Both the position numbers and the translations under genes were made by a program. This document shows, piece after piece, positions 27,596 to 35,733 of a DNA stretch of 64,000 bases. The stretch spans positions 1 through 64,000 of the forward strand of contig NZ_JACRYL010000024.1 of NCBI RefSeq assembly GCF_014306625.1. Reading direction: 5' to 3'. The notes beneath the pieces were generated by a model that worked only from the letters and a program-made list of their open reading frames with translations, had not been told where the DNA came from and made no database searches. This stretch comes from Pedobacter fastidiosus. Lineage in GTDB: Bacteria > Bacteroidota > Bacteroidia > Sphingobacteriales > Sphingobacteriaceae. The stretch's first letter is position 1. Every line of letters starts with the position of its first letter.

Positions 27596-28420
27596 ATGAT
27601 TTACAAAATAATACAACCCGCCATTCATTTAAAAAGCATCGTTAAAGATTATTTGTTGTTGCATTATGTATTTGATCATCGTAATTCGACACCAATTAAG
27701 CCTTTTCCAGCCAACACTCAGCATTGCTTGGTTTTCTATTTAAGAGGTAGTATAACTGCCTTTAACCCTAAAACTAAGTTATACACAGCTTTCCCTAAAA
27801 TTTCAATAAATGGGTCGCAAATTTCGCGGTTCGATTTTCATCTTTCACCGCAATATTCAATGTTTTCGATAAATTTTCAGCCTGGCGCCATGTCTAAATT
27901 TCTTAAAACCCCACTTACAACATTTATGGATGAAAGAATTGATGCCGAAGCTGTATTAGGTTCGGGAATAAGCGAAATATATGAGCAAATGGTAAACACA
28001 AATTGCTATGAAAGCTTGATTCAAATCGTTGAGGAATACCTCAGCAAAAGCATCCAAAAACTAAAAAATGATGACCAACCGATTGATAAAATTGCTCAGT
28101 TAATTACTCAAAATCCGAGCAATTACACGGTTGATAAAATGGCCGATTTGGCCTGTTTGTCTATTAGCCAGTTTGAGCGCAGATTCGTACAGCAATTGGG
28201 GATTACCCCAAAATTTTACGCCAGGATTAATCGCTTTTATCAAGCCTATCAAATTAAAGATCAGAATCCCGAAGCAGATTGGTTTAGTATTGCTATTAAA
28301 ACTGGATATTACGATTACCAACACTTAGTGAAAGACTTTAAAGAATTTGCGCATACCTCTCCGCATTCCTTAATTGAGGCTCAAGCACAATCGCCAGAAA
28401 GATTTTTTGGAATCGGGTAA
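27596..28420 (+). CDS. AraC family transcriptional regulator
   Basis: A protein of about 274 residues. Residues 1-150 form an N-terminal sensing domain resembling the DUF6597/AraC-binding type (KIIQPAIHLKSIVKDYLLLHYVF). The C-terminal 90 or so residues hold the two helix-turn-helix motifs of AraC (DKMADLACLSISQFERRF, then GYYDYQHLVKDFKEF). The start is put at ATG 27596 because the 18 codons before it derive from the GC-rich palindromic repeat and read like the repeat, not protein. It lies between a kinase and its likely LytTR partner, and just before a cupin gene that may be its target. Confidence 0.85.
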   Translation: MIYKIIQPAIHLKSIVKDYLLLHYVFDHRNSTPIKPFPANTQHCLVFYLRGSITAFNPKTKLYTAFPKISINGSQISRFDFHLSPQYSMFSINFQPGAMSKFLKTPLTTFMDERIDAEAVLGSGISEIYEQMVNTNCYESLIQIVEEYLSKSIQKLKNDDQPIDKIAQLITQNPSNYTVDKMADLACLSISQFERRFVQQLGITPKFYARINRFYQAYQIKDQNPEADWFSIAIKTGYYDYQHLVKDFKEFAHTSPHSLIEAQAQSPERFFGIG

Positions 28421-28504
28421 TTCGCTGATTTTATACCACTAAATTGTTTTTTATGAAATCTATTTTTGTTCTATCAATCTATTAATTCATCAAAAAAACA
28501 AAAA

Positions 28505-29068
28505 ATGGAACGTAGAAATTTTATTCAAAGTACAGTTGCATTATTGGCAACATCTAGCATTACATTACCAGTATTCGCTCAAAATAGCGTGCCACTAAAA
28601 AAAGGTTTTAAGGTGAAAGCTTTAGCGACGCGTTACAAAGAAAAAATTGTTTATGGCAAAACACCCATCGATTTTAAACTTTTAAGCAATGATACACATA
28701 ACCAGTTGTCTATATTTATAAGTACAAACAACTTAAAAGGGTTTGGTCCACCATTACATATTCACCATACTTTTGATGAATTTTTCTGTGTGTTAGAGGG
28801 CGATTTTTTATTTGAGTTGGATGATCGTATTTTAACTTTAACCAAGGGGGATAGCTTATTTATTCCTAGAAATACGAAACACCGCTTTAATTATAATGGA
28901 GAAACAGCAGGAACATTATTGGTTGGGATAACCCCGGGAAAAGGAATAGAAAAATATTTTGCCGATATGGGCAAATTACTCACGAATGATGGTGTGCCCG
29001 ATATGGTTAAAATGCAAGCACTCTATAAAACTTATAATTCTGAAATACTTGGTCCACCAATGAAATAA
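28505..29068 (+). CDS. Exported cupin domain protein
   Basis: A 187-residue protein with a Tat-like N-terminus, ERRNFIQSTVALLATSSITLPVFAQ, so export in folded form is likely. The cupin barrel has the metal motif PPLHIHHTFDEFFCVLEGDF (motif 1 His, His and Glu) and DSLFIPRNTKHRF (motif 2 His). It resembles quercetinase-like single-domain cupins, but a substrate cannot be named. The start is put at 28505, where the signal begins; the in-frame ATG at 28466 adds 13 polar residues before it. It is 8 bp upstream of the LytTR regulator, so the two are cotranscribed. Confidence 0.8.
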   Translation: MERRNFIQSTVALLATSSITLPVFAQNSVPLKKGFKVKALATRYKEKIVYGKTPIDFKLLSNDTHNQLSIFISTNNLKGFGPPLHIHHTFDEFFCVLEGDFLFELDDRILTLTKGDSLFIPRNTKHRFNYNGETAGTLLVGITPGKGIEKYFADMGKLLTNDGVPDMVKMQALYKTYNSEILGPPMK

Positions 29069-29076
29069 AACGTTAT

Positions 29077-29823
29077 ATGCTAAAAGCAATTATTATTGAT
29101 GATGAGCCTGATTGTGTAAAATTGCTTGCATTACAACTAAAAATGTACTGCAAACAAGTTGATGTTATTGGTGAATATACACATAGTGAAGATGGATTGT
29201 TGGGCATAAAAGAATTGCAACCGGATCTTGTTTTTCTGGATATTGAGATGCCAATGATGAATGGATTTCAACTGTTAGAGAAGTTGGGCGATATTAATTT
29301 TAGCTTAGTTTTTGTAACTGCTTATGATCAGTTTGCGGTAAAAGCATTTAGATTTAGTGCTTTAGATTATTTATTAAAACCCATAGCAGGCAATGATTTA
29401 ACCACGGCTGTAAAAAAAGCAGAAGCACGTAAATGGCCGGAAAAACAACAGTTGGAAATTTTGAAGCAACAATTAAAAGGTGACGAAAAAATTTGGCCGG
29501 AGAAAATAGCGTTACCTTTTCAAAACGGGGTAACTTTTGTAGAGCTAAAACAACTCATTTATTGCAAGTCTGACAATAATTACACTCATTTTTACCTAGC
29601 AGATAATCAGCAATATACAGTTGCAAAAACATTGGGAGACATACAAGAAATTTTAGAGGAAAGGAATTTTCTACGTGTTCATCGCCAATATCTAATCAAT
29701 TTAGATCACATTAAAAAGTATGTGCGTGGAGAAGGCAATTATCTTATCCTTTCAAACGGACAAAGTATTCCTGTAGCTCGCAATCAAAAAGAGAGGCTAA
29801 TTGAGAAATTTGGGTGGTTGTAA
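29077..29823 (+). CDS. LytTR family response regulator
   Basis: A 248-residue response regulator. The receiver domain (1-120) has the acidic pair in IIDDEPD, phospho-acceptor Asp55 in FLDIEMP, and Lys101 in LLKPIAG. The LytTR DNA-binding domain covers about 145-248 (YCKSDNNYTHFYL, then FLRVHRQYLINLDHIKKYVRGEGNYL). It probably takes phosphate from the LytS-type kinase at 25.4 kb. Its gene directly follows the cupin gene (8 bp), an unusual gap in what is normally a contiguous kinase-regulator pair. Confidence 0.94.
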   Translation: MLKAIIIDDEPDCVKLLALQLKMYCKQVDVIGEYTHSEDGLLGIKELQPDLVFLDIEMPMMNGFQLLEKLGDINFSLVFVTAYDQFAVKAFRFSALDYLLKPIAGNDLTTAVKKAEARKWPEKQQLEILKQQLKGDEKIWPEKIALPFQNGVTFVELKQLIYCKSDNNYTHFYLADNQQYTVAKTLGDIQEILEERNFLRVHRQYLINLDHIKKYVRGEGNYLILSNGQSIPVARNQKERLIEKFGWL

Positions 29824-30158
29824 ATTCGTTTTTAAGTCTTTAGTTTGGGAAAAATTAGAAAATCAGGTTTCTGTAATGCTTAGGTTATTGTAGCCCTGCT
29901 TTTGGTACAAGCCAAACAGAAAAGTTTGGGCTTTTCCCGCCAATCAGGTTTAATGAGGTTAAAACTGTTCTTATTTGGTAACAAATTAACTATTAACCTG
30001 AGTTCGGCAATTAAACCGCCTTTTACAATCGCTGTGAGCATGTTACAAGAACGGCCGTCATTGCGAAGCTGGCCTTGTGCGAGCTGAAGCAATCTTTTTT
30101 GCCTAAATAGATTGCTTCGTGCCTCGCAATTACGAACAATTGCTGGTAAAGTTATTGT
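29824..30158. other. Gene-free stretch with palindromic repeat
   Basis: No coding signal. It lies between convergent genes and contains a degenerate member of the CGTCATTGCGA palindromic repeat family at 30056-30134. Nothing else recognisable. Confidence 0.6.
30056..30134. repeat. Palindromic repeat, CGTCATTGCGAGG family, degenerate
   Basis: The right arm AGATTGCTTCGTGCCTCGCA matches the family seen at 41179, 44833 and 45036. The left arm begins CGTCATTGCGA and ends GAAGCAATCT but carries an extra segment of about 14 bp. Lies between the LytTR and DUF2157 genes. Confidence 0.8.
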
Positions 30159-31193
30159 TTACTTCAAAAACTCCACATTCCAGATTTTTTCTGCCTTTCT
30201 GCCGATGAGCCAAAACGATGCTGCCAATACAGAAAAGAATAAAGCCTTATGCCAGCTATCCCAAAAATATTCAAAATAACGGGTGTAAAGGTTTATGAAT
30301 AGGAAGGTAATTCCGAATTCTCTGGCAATATCATCATGGTATTTTAAGCCAAAAACGGTGCTAATTACACAAACTGTTGCAGAAATTAATGCCCAATAAA
30401 ATAAACTTAACTGCCGCACATTATACCATTCTTCCAAGCTGGCAAAGTTGCCAAAAACTGATAATGCCCAAAGCGATACAAATAAATAAACCATTCCGGC
30501 GATATATGTAACCTGAAAAAAATGTTGCGTTTTTGGTAGCGCTTTCATAATAAAGGAAGCTGCGGTTAAGATTGCTCCAAACACCACAAAACGCAAAGGA
30601 TAATTCATTCCGAGGAAATAATAATTCCAGCGACTTAAATATCCGGTTTCCGTTCCAAACCAAGCCCCAAGTGAAATTAAAGCGAAAATCCAGATTAATC
30701 TCGAGCTGAAAATATAACCCAATGCGCCGTAAATAAATACCGAAATTAGAATCAGAATCGAGAAATTACCCGATCCATTATCTATCGCTTTGCCAAAGTA
30801 AGCTATTGCATTTGCAGTTAAAAGGATGGCCGAAAATACAATCGCTTCATTACTAAATTTTAAATGCGCCAGTTTTTTCTTTCTTCTAAAACCTAAAATG
30901 TACAACCAACCAGCTAAACCTCCAGAAACAATAGCAATAACAATATTTGGCGTGTTATAAACCCTCTTTAAGTAATTCAGGATAGAATTATCAATTAAAA
31001 GCGAACCCAATGCAATGAAACCACAGGCGAGCGCTACCCAAAAAGCATATTGTGCAAGGCGAAGCCAATCGAAATTTTTCGCCTCATAGCTCTTTCGAAG
31101 TTTTGTGCTGGTTTCTTCATTAATTAAGCCGTCGGTTTGCCACTGCTCAATTATATCATCAAGAAATTCACTTTTCTCTCTATCGATTTTCAT
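30159..31193 (-). CDS. DUF2157 membrane protein
   Basis: A 344-residue protein. The soluble N-terminal domain (1-50) has LDDIIEQWQTDGLINEETSTKL, the DUF2157 signature, and is followed by about nine or ten hydrophobic helices. Members are inner-membrane proteins of unknown function. It is transcribed alone, upstream of a repeat-containing spacer. Family call fairly sure; role unknown. Confidence 0.8.
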   Translation of the reverse strand: MKIDREKSEFLDDIIEQWQTDGLINEETSTKLRKSYEAKNFDWLRLAQYAFWVALACGFIALGSLLIDNSILNYLKRVYNTPNIVIAIVSGGLAGWLYILGFRRKKKLAHLKFSNEAIVFSAILLTANAIAYFGKAIDNGSGNFSILILISVFIYGALGYIFSSRLIWIFALISLGAWFGTETGYLSRWNYYFLGMNYPLRFVVFGAILTAASFIMKALPKTQHFFQVTYIAGMVYLFVSLWALSVFGNFASLEEWYNVRQLSLFYWALISATVCVISTVFGLKYHDDIAREFGITFLFINLYTRYFEYFWDSWHKALFFSVLAASFWLIGRKAEKIWNVEFLK

Positions 31194-31266
31194 AGGTTAG
31201 GTTGTATACGAAGATATAAAATTAGTATCAAGATGAAAGTACCAGATATCAACACCAATTCTTCAA

Positions 31267-33480
31267 TCAAATCACTTCCTTAATTTTCTTATTATTTCCT
31301 ACAATCCAAATTACATCACCATTATCAAAAACAAAATCGGATGATGGATTTAAAATTTTATCTTCTCCACGCTCAATACCAACAATTAATGCTTGTGCTT
31401 TTTCTCTAATTCCTGCATTTCGAATGCTTAAACCATAAACCGGAGATTCAGAATTTACAAGCACTTTTTGAAGCGTCATTTCTTTATCTGGAAAACTTTT
31501 TTCTGATTCTGTTTCTGGAATATCTACTTCGAGAAGACCTTTTACCGAAGCGAGTTGATCATCCGCACCAATTAAAAGAAGCTTATCATTCGGATATAAT
31601 CGTTCATCTCGCCCGGGTGTTGGAATGTTGTTTCGCCCACGTTCAATCATCGCGATGTTTACACCATACTTCTCTCGGATCATCAACTCTGCCAATGTTT
31701 TACCAACCACTTCAGATTCTGGTGAAACCGTTAATTCGGCCAAGTGAGTGTCCCAAGGCAATATTGCAGGTTTTTCGTTTTCTCTGGCATTTAAATTTAA
31801 CATAAAGCGTTTCTCCAATTTATCGTAAAACGATTGAAGTTTTCTTGAAAAAATAATCATCCCGAAAACAATTAAACCTAAGGCAATTCCTGCTGCTACC
31901 CAAGTATCAAAGAATTCGTACATCAAAAATCCGACAAAGAAGATTCCAAGCGCTATTCTGAAAAATTCTATTGCGATTAATGGTCCACGGGTATATTTTT
32001 TATTTAGCCAAAGATGAGAATACGCTGTTTTTTGGATTCTCCTAATGGAAAGTGCCCATAAAAAAGGCGACATCAAAACGAAAGAAACTACAACGCTAAT
32101 AATGATTGAAGTTAGACTATTGGCGATGTTTTTTGCAATAAAAGGTTGAACGTATCTGTAGGCCAAAAAGATAATCGCGATAATAATAACGGAGTGAATA
32201 ATGGTGTTGAAAATGTAGGAACGCAAAAGAACTTTCCAATCGCTTAGCGTTGTTATTCCTTCTGTACTTGAGCTGTATCTTTCAATTCCATCTAGCCATT
32301 TTTTAGGTAATACACGATTTAAATATTGATAAAATGGCTCAGATAATTTGATTAAATATGGCGTTGTAAATGTAGTGATGGCTGCAACTGCAACTGCAAT
32401 TGGATATAAGAAATCACTAGTTACTTTTAGGGTTAATCCTAATGATGCAATGATGAAAGAAAACTCTCCAATTTGCGCCAAACTCATGCCCGATTGTACA
32501 GAAGTTTTTAAAGGTTGGCCAGATAATAATGCACCCAGTATGGTAAATATGATTTTACCCAAAATAACAACTAATGAGGCTATAAGAATGGGAACTGCAT
32601 ATTTAACCAACATGGAAGGATCTATCAGCATCCCAACGGATACAAAAAACACAGCTGCAAATAGATCTTTAACCGATTTAGTTAGATGCTCAATTCTTTC
32701 GGCCTGAGTAGTTTCAGCAAGGATTGAACCCATTATAAATGCACCAAGGGCAGGAGAGAAGCCTACCTTATCTGCCAACAGAACCATGACCAAACATAAG
32801 GCTAGAGATACTACCAGCATGGTTTCATCATTCATAAGCTTTTTGGTTGCCTTTAAGAAAGAAGGAACCAAAAATATTCCCCCTAAGAACCAAAGTACAA
32901 GGAAAAAAGCCAGTTTTAAGATGGAATAAAGCATCTCTGTACCTGCAGATTGTTGACTTACCGCAAGAGTAGAAAATAAAACAAGCAGTAAAATGGCAAC
33001 TAAATCTTCTACAATTAAAACGCCGAATACCAAGCCAGCAAATTTTTTGTGCTTTAGGCCAAGTTCTTCAAAAGCCTTTATGGTAATCATAGTTGATGAA
33101 ATGGATAGAATTCCGCCGAGGAACAAACTATCCATGTCTTTCCAGCCCATGCCCTTACCAACTAAATAACCCGCTAGGATTACAAATAAAACCTTCACAA
33201 TCGCGGTAATGGAGGCCGAACCGCCAACCTTAACCAGTTTTTTAAAACTAAATTCTAACCCAAGGCTAAACAATAGGAAAATAACACCAATCTCTCCCCA
33301 AATATTAATGCTTTTGGTATCGGTAACGGATGGAAAGAAGCTTAAATGAGAACCAACTAGTAGTCCGGCTAAAATATAACCCAATACTAAGGGTTGCTTA
33401 ATTCTTTTAAATATGAGTGTGGTTATTCCAGCGGCGGCAAGAATTAAACCTAAATCGGCAATTAAATCTGGTAAATGCAT
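31267..33480 (-). CDS. CPA2 cation:proton antiporter (KefB/YbaL type)
   Basis: A 737-residue antiporter. Residues 1-390 are the Na+/H+ exchanger domain with about 12 helices (YILAGLLVGSHL, LFSLGLEFSFKKL, LVFGVLIVEDLVAILLL). Four further helices lie around 415-560. Then come two RCK_C (TrkA_C) regulatory domains, about 588-655 and 668-737 (each with a VYG/VVGK start and a ...GD/ND...IG or VG end). No NAD-binding RCK_N is seen, unlike KefB/KefC of enterics. It probably exchanges K+ or Na+ for protons under control of a ligand at RCK_C. Monocistronic. Confidence 0.9.
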   Translation of the reverse strand: MHLPDLIADLGLILAAAGITTLIFKRIKQPLVLGYILAGLLVGSHLSFFPSVTDTKSINIWGEIGVIFLLFSLGLEFSFKKLVKVGGSASITAIVKVLFVILAGYLVGKGMGWKDMDSLFLGGILSISSTMITIKAFEELGLKHKKFAGLVFGVLIVEDLVAILLLVLFSTLAVSQQSAGTEMLYSILKLAFFLVLWFLGGIFLVPSFLKATKKLMNDETMLVVSLALCLVMVLLADKVGFSPALGAFIMGSILAETTQAERIEHLTKSVKDLFAAVFFVSVGMLIDPSMLVKYAVPILIASLVVILGKIIFTILGALLSGQPLKTSVQSGMSLAQIGEFSFIIASLGLTLKVTSDFLYPIAVAVAAITTFTTPYLIKLSEPFYQYLNRVLPKKWLDGIERYSSSTEGITTLSDWKVLLRSYIFNTIIHSVIIIAIIFLAYRYVQPFIAKNIANSLTSIIISVVVSFVLMSPFLWALSIRRIQKTAYSHLWLNKKYTRGPLIAIEFFRIALGIFFVGFLMYEFFDTWVAAGIALGLIVFGMIIFSRKLQSFYDKLEKRFMLNLNARENEKPAILPWDTHLAELTVSPESEVVGKTLAELMIREKYGVNIAMIERGRNNIPTPGRDERLYPNDKLLLIGADDQLASVKGLLEVDIPETESEKSFPDKEMTLQKVLVNSESPVYGLSIRNAGIREKAQALIVGIERGEDKILNPSSDFVFDNGDVIWIVGNNKKIKEVI

Positions 33481-33588
33481 CTATTAAAAATATTATGATC
33501 TTGGGTAAATAACTTTGTACGAGCAATTTTAATTTGCTCGACTTTTGAAAAATACGACTGCGTTCTGCAGTTTAAAAAATCAAATTAC

Positions 33589-33942
33589 TTACCAAAAAAA
33601 ATGTTTTGGATAAAGCATTTTAAACAAACACCAATAATTGTATTTTAATCTTTTAATGAGGATTTTGGAGTTGATATTTCTATTAAATGTTTGTAGAAAT
33701 ACCAAAAATAATAAAATGAGGAATGATCCTGTAGAAATTTTTAAAGTGGTATTAGAAATGAAATCTCTTTGCAAGCTTTCATTATCCTGCTGAAAATTTG
33801 AATGCAATTTTGAAATTGCTTTGGTAGAAATGAAGCTTTCTTTATAGCCGTTATTTTTAGCATTAAATTCTTTTTTCTGCGATGCGAAACCTGCAAAATT
33901 TAATGAAATTAGCAAAAAGAAAAGGATGTAAAAAAGCCTCAT
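33589..33942 (-). CDS. Hypothetical small exported or membrane protein
   Basis: A 117-residue protein with signal-like N-terminus MRLFYILFFLLISLNFAGFA, a polar stretch, then a transmembrane helix at about 72-88 (STGSFLILLFLVFLQTF) and a basic tail. No family recognised. Oddly, its first codons lie in the left arm of a 14-bp hairpin (33930-33974) that looks like a terminator for upstream transcription. Translation would need this hairpin open or a promoter inside it. Possibly a marginal or decaying gene. Confidence 0.45.
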   Translation of the reverse strand: MRLFYILFFLLISLNFAGFASQKKEFNAKNNGYKESFISTKAISKLHSNFQQDNESLQRDFISNTTLKISTGSFLILLFLVFLQTFNRNINSKILIKRLKYNYWCLFKMLYPKHFFW

Positions 33943-33974
33943 TGCCGTAAATATAGCGAAAATGAGGCTTTTTT
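33930..33974. terminator. Hairpin over a start codon, terminator-like
   Basis: AAAAAAGCCTCATT (33930-33943) and its complement (33961-33974) form a perfect 14-bp stem with a 17-nt loop and A/T tails. On the minus strand it follows the ribF remnant and hxlR, so it probably was the ribF terminator. It also contains the ATG (33942-33940) of the small gene at 33.6 kb. Confidence 0.7.
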
Positions 33975-33998
33975 AAAAGGGAAAGTTCGTTTAAGTTG

Positions 33999-34075
33999 TT
34001 AATAAAGTTTTTTAAAATAATCTAAAGTTGCCTCTTTATCTTCATGTAATTTGAACGGAAAATGCCTCTAATTCG
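33999..34075 (-). pseudogene. Remnant of ribF 3' end
   Basis: About 63 bp here align with the 3' end of intact ribF (35748-35808), same strand, roughly 85 percent identical by eye; the shared core is TTAAAATAATCTAAAGTTGC. In the ribF frame it reads ELEAFSVQIT, a 1-nt frameshift, then EDKEATLDYFKKLY and stop, against LEALTLQLQKDKEATLDYFNQAI in RibF. It overlaps the last codons of hxlR. It marks the far side of the inserted hxlR/DUF1304 block. Confidence 0.75.
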
Positions 34076-34439
34076 ATTTATTAGTTTCTTTCGCCTGCTT
34101 AATTATTTTATGAAAAGTCTCTTTATAACTTTCTCCCCAGCCTTTCATAGCGTATAGTACTTGCAAAGCGCTTTCGCCACCTTTTGTTAATGAATATTCT
34201 ACTTTCGGAGGCAAAACACTATGAATTTTCTTCTCTACAATACCATGAAATTCAAGTTCAGAAAGTTGCTGATTCAAAACTCTTGCTGATGCTTGTGGAA
34301 TAGATTTATGCAACTCAGACGGTCGTTTTAAGCCTTTATTGATATTTGCCAGTAAATTGGCTTTCCATTTTCCGCCAATAATTTCAATGGCGATATTTAA
34401 TCCACAGGATAAATCTTTAGGTATTTTCTTCTCGTACAT
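34068..34439 (-). CDS. HxlR family transcriptional regulator
   Basis: A 123-residue winged-helix regulator. Family features are CGLNIAIEIIGGKWKANLLANI (with the leading Cys and GGKW) and LHKSIPQASARVLNQQLSELEFHGIVEKK, then PPKVEYSLT. The stop codon lies in a fragment of ribF, so the last residues may be a recombination product. It is divergent from the DUF1304 gene across a perfect 14-bp inverted repeat, the likely operator. HxlR proteins often respond to reactive electrophiles or redox changes; the signal here is unknown. Confidence 0.92.
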   Translation of the reverse strand: MYEKKIPKDLSCGLNIAIEIIGGKWKANLLANINKGLKRPSELHKSIPQASARVLNQQLSELEFHGIVEKKIHSVLPPKVEYSLTKGGESALQVLYAMKGWGESYKETFHKIIKQAKETNKSN

Positions 34440-34489
34440 TTTATGCAGTTTTTAAACCTGTAAACTTCATTAATATACGTATTTTTAAT

Positions 34490-34530
34490 GTACGGTTAAA
34501 ATTATCAGTACATGACAATTTTAACCGTAC
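34490..34530. promoter_or_regulatory. Probable HxlR operator, 14-bp inverted repeat
   Basis: GTACGGTTAAAATT (34490-34503) and its exact complement (34517-34530) flank a 13-bp spacer that carries a further GTAC. The site sits between divergent hxlR and the DUF1304 gene, as expected of an autoregulated HxlR switch. The regulator assignment is from position. Confidence 0.65.
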
Positions 34531-34586
34531 TTGTATTTAACGCATCTATGTTGAAACTTTGGCTTTAGTATAATCTACTGCAAATT

Positions 34587-35021
34587 ATGGGTTTAAGCCG
34601 GTTTACCAAAGTATTGGTTGTTTTTGTGATTTTCGATTTTTTTATGTTTTTTATTCTGGAAGCCATTTTTTGGATGCAACCTTTTGTGCATAATCTTTTG
34701 CTTACATGGTTCGATAATCCTCCGGTAAGTTTAGGTTTCGAAATGCATGCATTAGTTTTGAAAAAACTTTTTATTAACCAAGGTTTCTACAATCTTTTTT
34801 TTGCTGTTGGGGGCATTGCGGGTTTGTATCAACTAAAAGTGAATCGTAGTGTAGGTTATGCATTAATTTTGTTGGTTTGTTTTGCTGCTGTTGGAGCGGG
34901 TATGGTTTTGGCAATCACATCAAAAGCTTATTTACTCGCTACCTTGCAGGCCGTCCCAGCTGCTATAGCATTTTACAATATTTTTATCCTAACCAAACAT
35001 TATAAAACTGAAAGAAAATGA
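34587..35021 (+). CDS. DUF1304 family membrane protein
   Basis: A 144-residue inner-membrane protein with four helices. The pattern matches DUF1304: WMQPF early, then LKKLFINQGFYNLFFAVGGIAGLYQL, then a helix and a final segment with ATLQAVPAAIAF. Function of DUF1304 is unknown. The gene is divergent from hxlR and shares the operator; its stop overlaps the next gene by 4 bp (ATGA), so the two are translationally coupled. Confidence 0.85.
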   Translation: MGLSRFTKVLVVFVIFDFFMFFILEAIFWMQPFVHNLLLTWFDNPPVSLGFEMHALVLKKLFINQGFYNLFFAVGGIAGLYQLKVNRSVGYALILLVCFAAVGAGMVLAITSKAYLLATLQAVPAAIAFYNIFILTKHYKTERK

Positions 35022-35719
35022 TAGAGAAATTGCCTGTATTTATATCGATTACATTTGGGTTGATAACGCTAATAACACTTTGGCTTTTTTATAATTTGTT
35101 AAAAAAATCAACTGTTGAAAAAATTGCAAATCCTGTGTGCATAACCTTGATAATTTGGCTGGTTTTACAAGCGGTTTTAACACTTAAAGGATTTTATAAT
35201 ACCAATACTACTGTATTGCCACCAAAAATAATGCTGTTTGGGATTTTGCCAGCAATTTTTGTAATTATATTATTATTTGCAACACCCAAGGGGCGAAGAT
35301 TTATTGATGCTTTACCATTGAAAGATATTACCTACCTAAACACAATTAGACTCCCGATTGAAATTGTATTGTTTTATTTGTTTTTGAACAAGGCTGTTCC
35401 TCAGTTGATGACTTTTGAGGGGCGAAATTTTGATATTATTTCTGGTATTACCGCACCTTTTATTGCATATTTTGGTTTTACAAAACAGATGCTGAGCAGG
35501 AAATTAATTTCAGGTTGGAATTTTGTTTGCCTTATACTTTTAATAAATATAGTTGCTAATGCTTTGTTATCAGCGCCATTGGCATTTCAGCAATTTGCAT
35601 TTAACCAACCCAATATTGCAATTTTAAATTTTCCTTTTAGTTGGCTTCCAACATTTTTAGTCCCAATAGTTTTATTTGGACATTTAGTTTCAATAAGACA
35701 ACTTTTAATTGCTCGCTAA
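35018..35719 (+). CDS. Hypothetical membrane protein coupled to DUF1304 gene
   Basis: A 233-residue protein with about seven hydrophobic segments. The Arg/Lys-rich loops suggest an inner-membrane protein. A conserved-looking segment is RLPIEIVLFYLFLNKAVPQLMTFEGRNFDIISGITAPF. No family I can name. Its ATG overlaps the DUF1304 stop (ATGA) and it is the last gene of the block; ribF begins 14 bp later on the opposite strand. Probably regulated by HxlR. Confidence 0.65.
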   Translation: MIEKLPVFISITFGLITLITLWLFYNLLKKSTVEKIANPVCITLIIWLVLQAVLTLKGFYNTNTTVLPPKIMLFGILPAIFVIILLFATPKGRRFIDALPLKDITYLNTIRLPIEIVLFYLFLNKAVPQLMTFEGRNFDIISGITAPFIAYFGFTKQMLSRKLISGWNFVCLILLINIVANALLSAPLAFQQFAFNQPNIAILNFPFSWLPTFLVPIVLFGHLVSIRQLLIAR

Positions 35720-35733
35720 CAATGGCGTTTATT

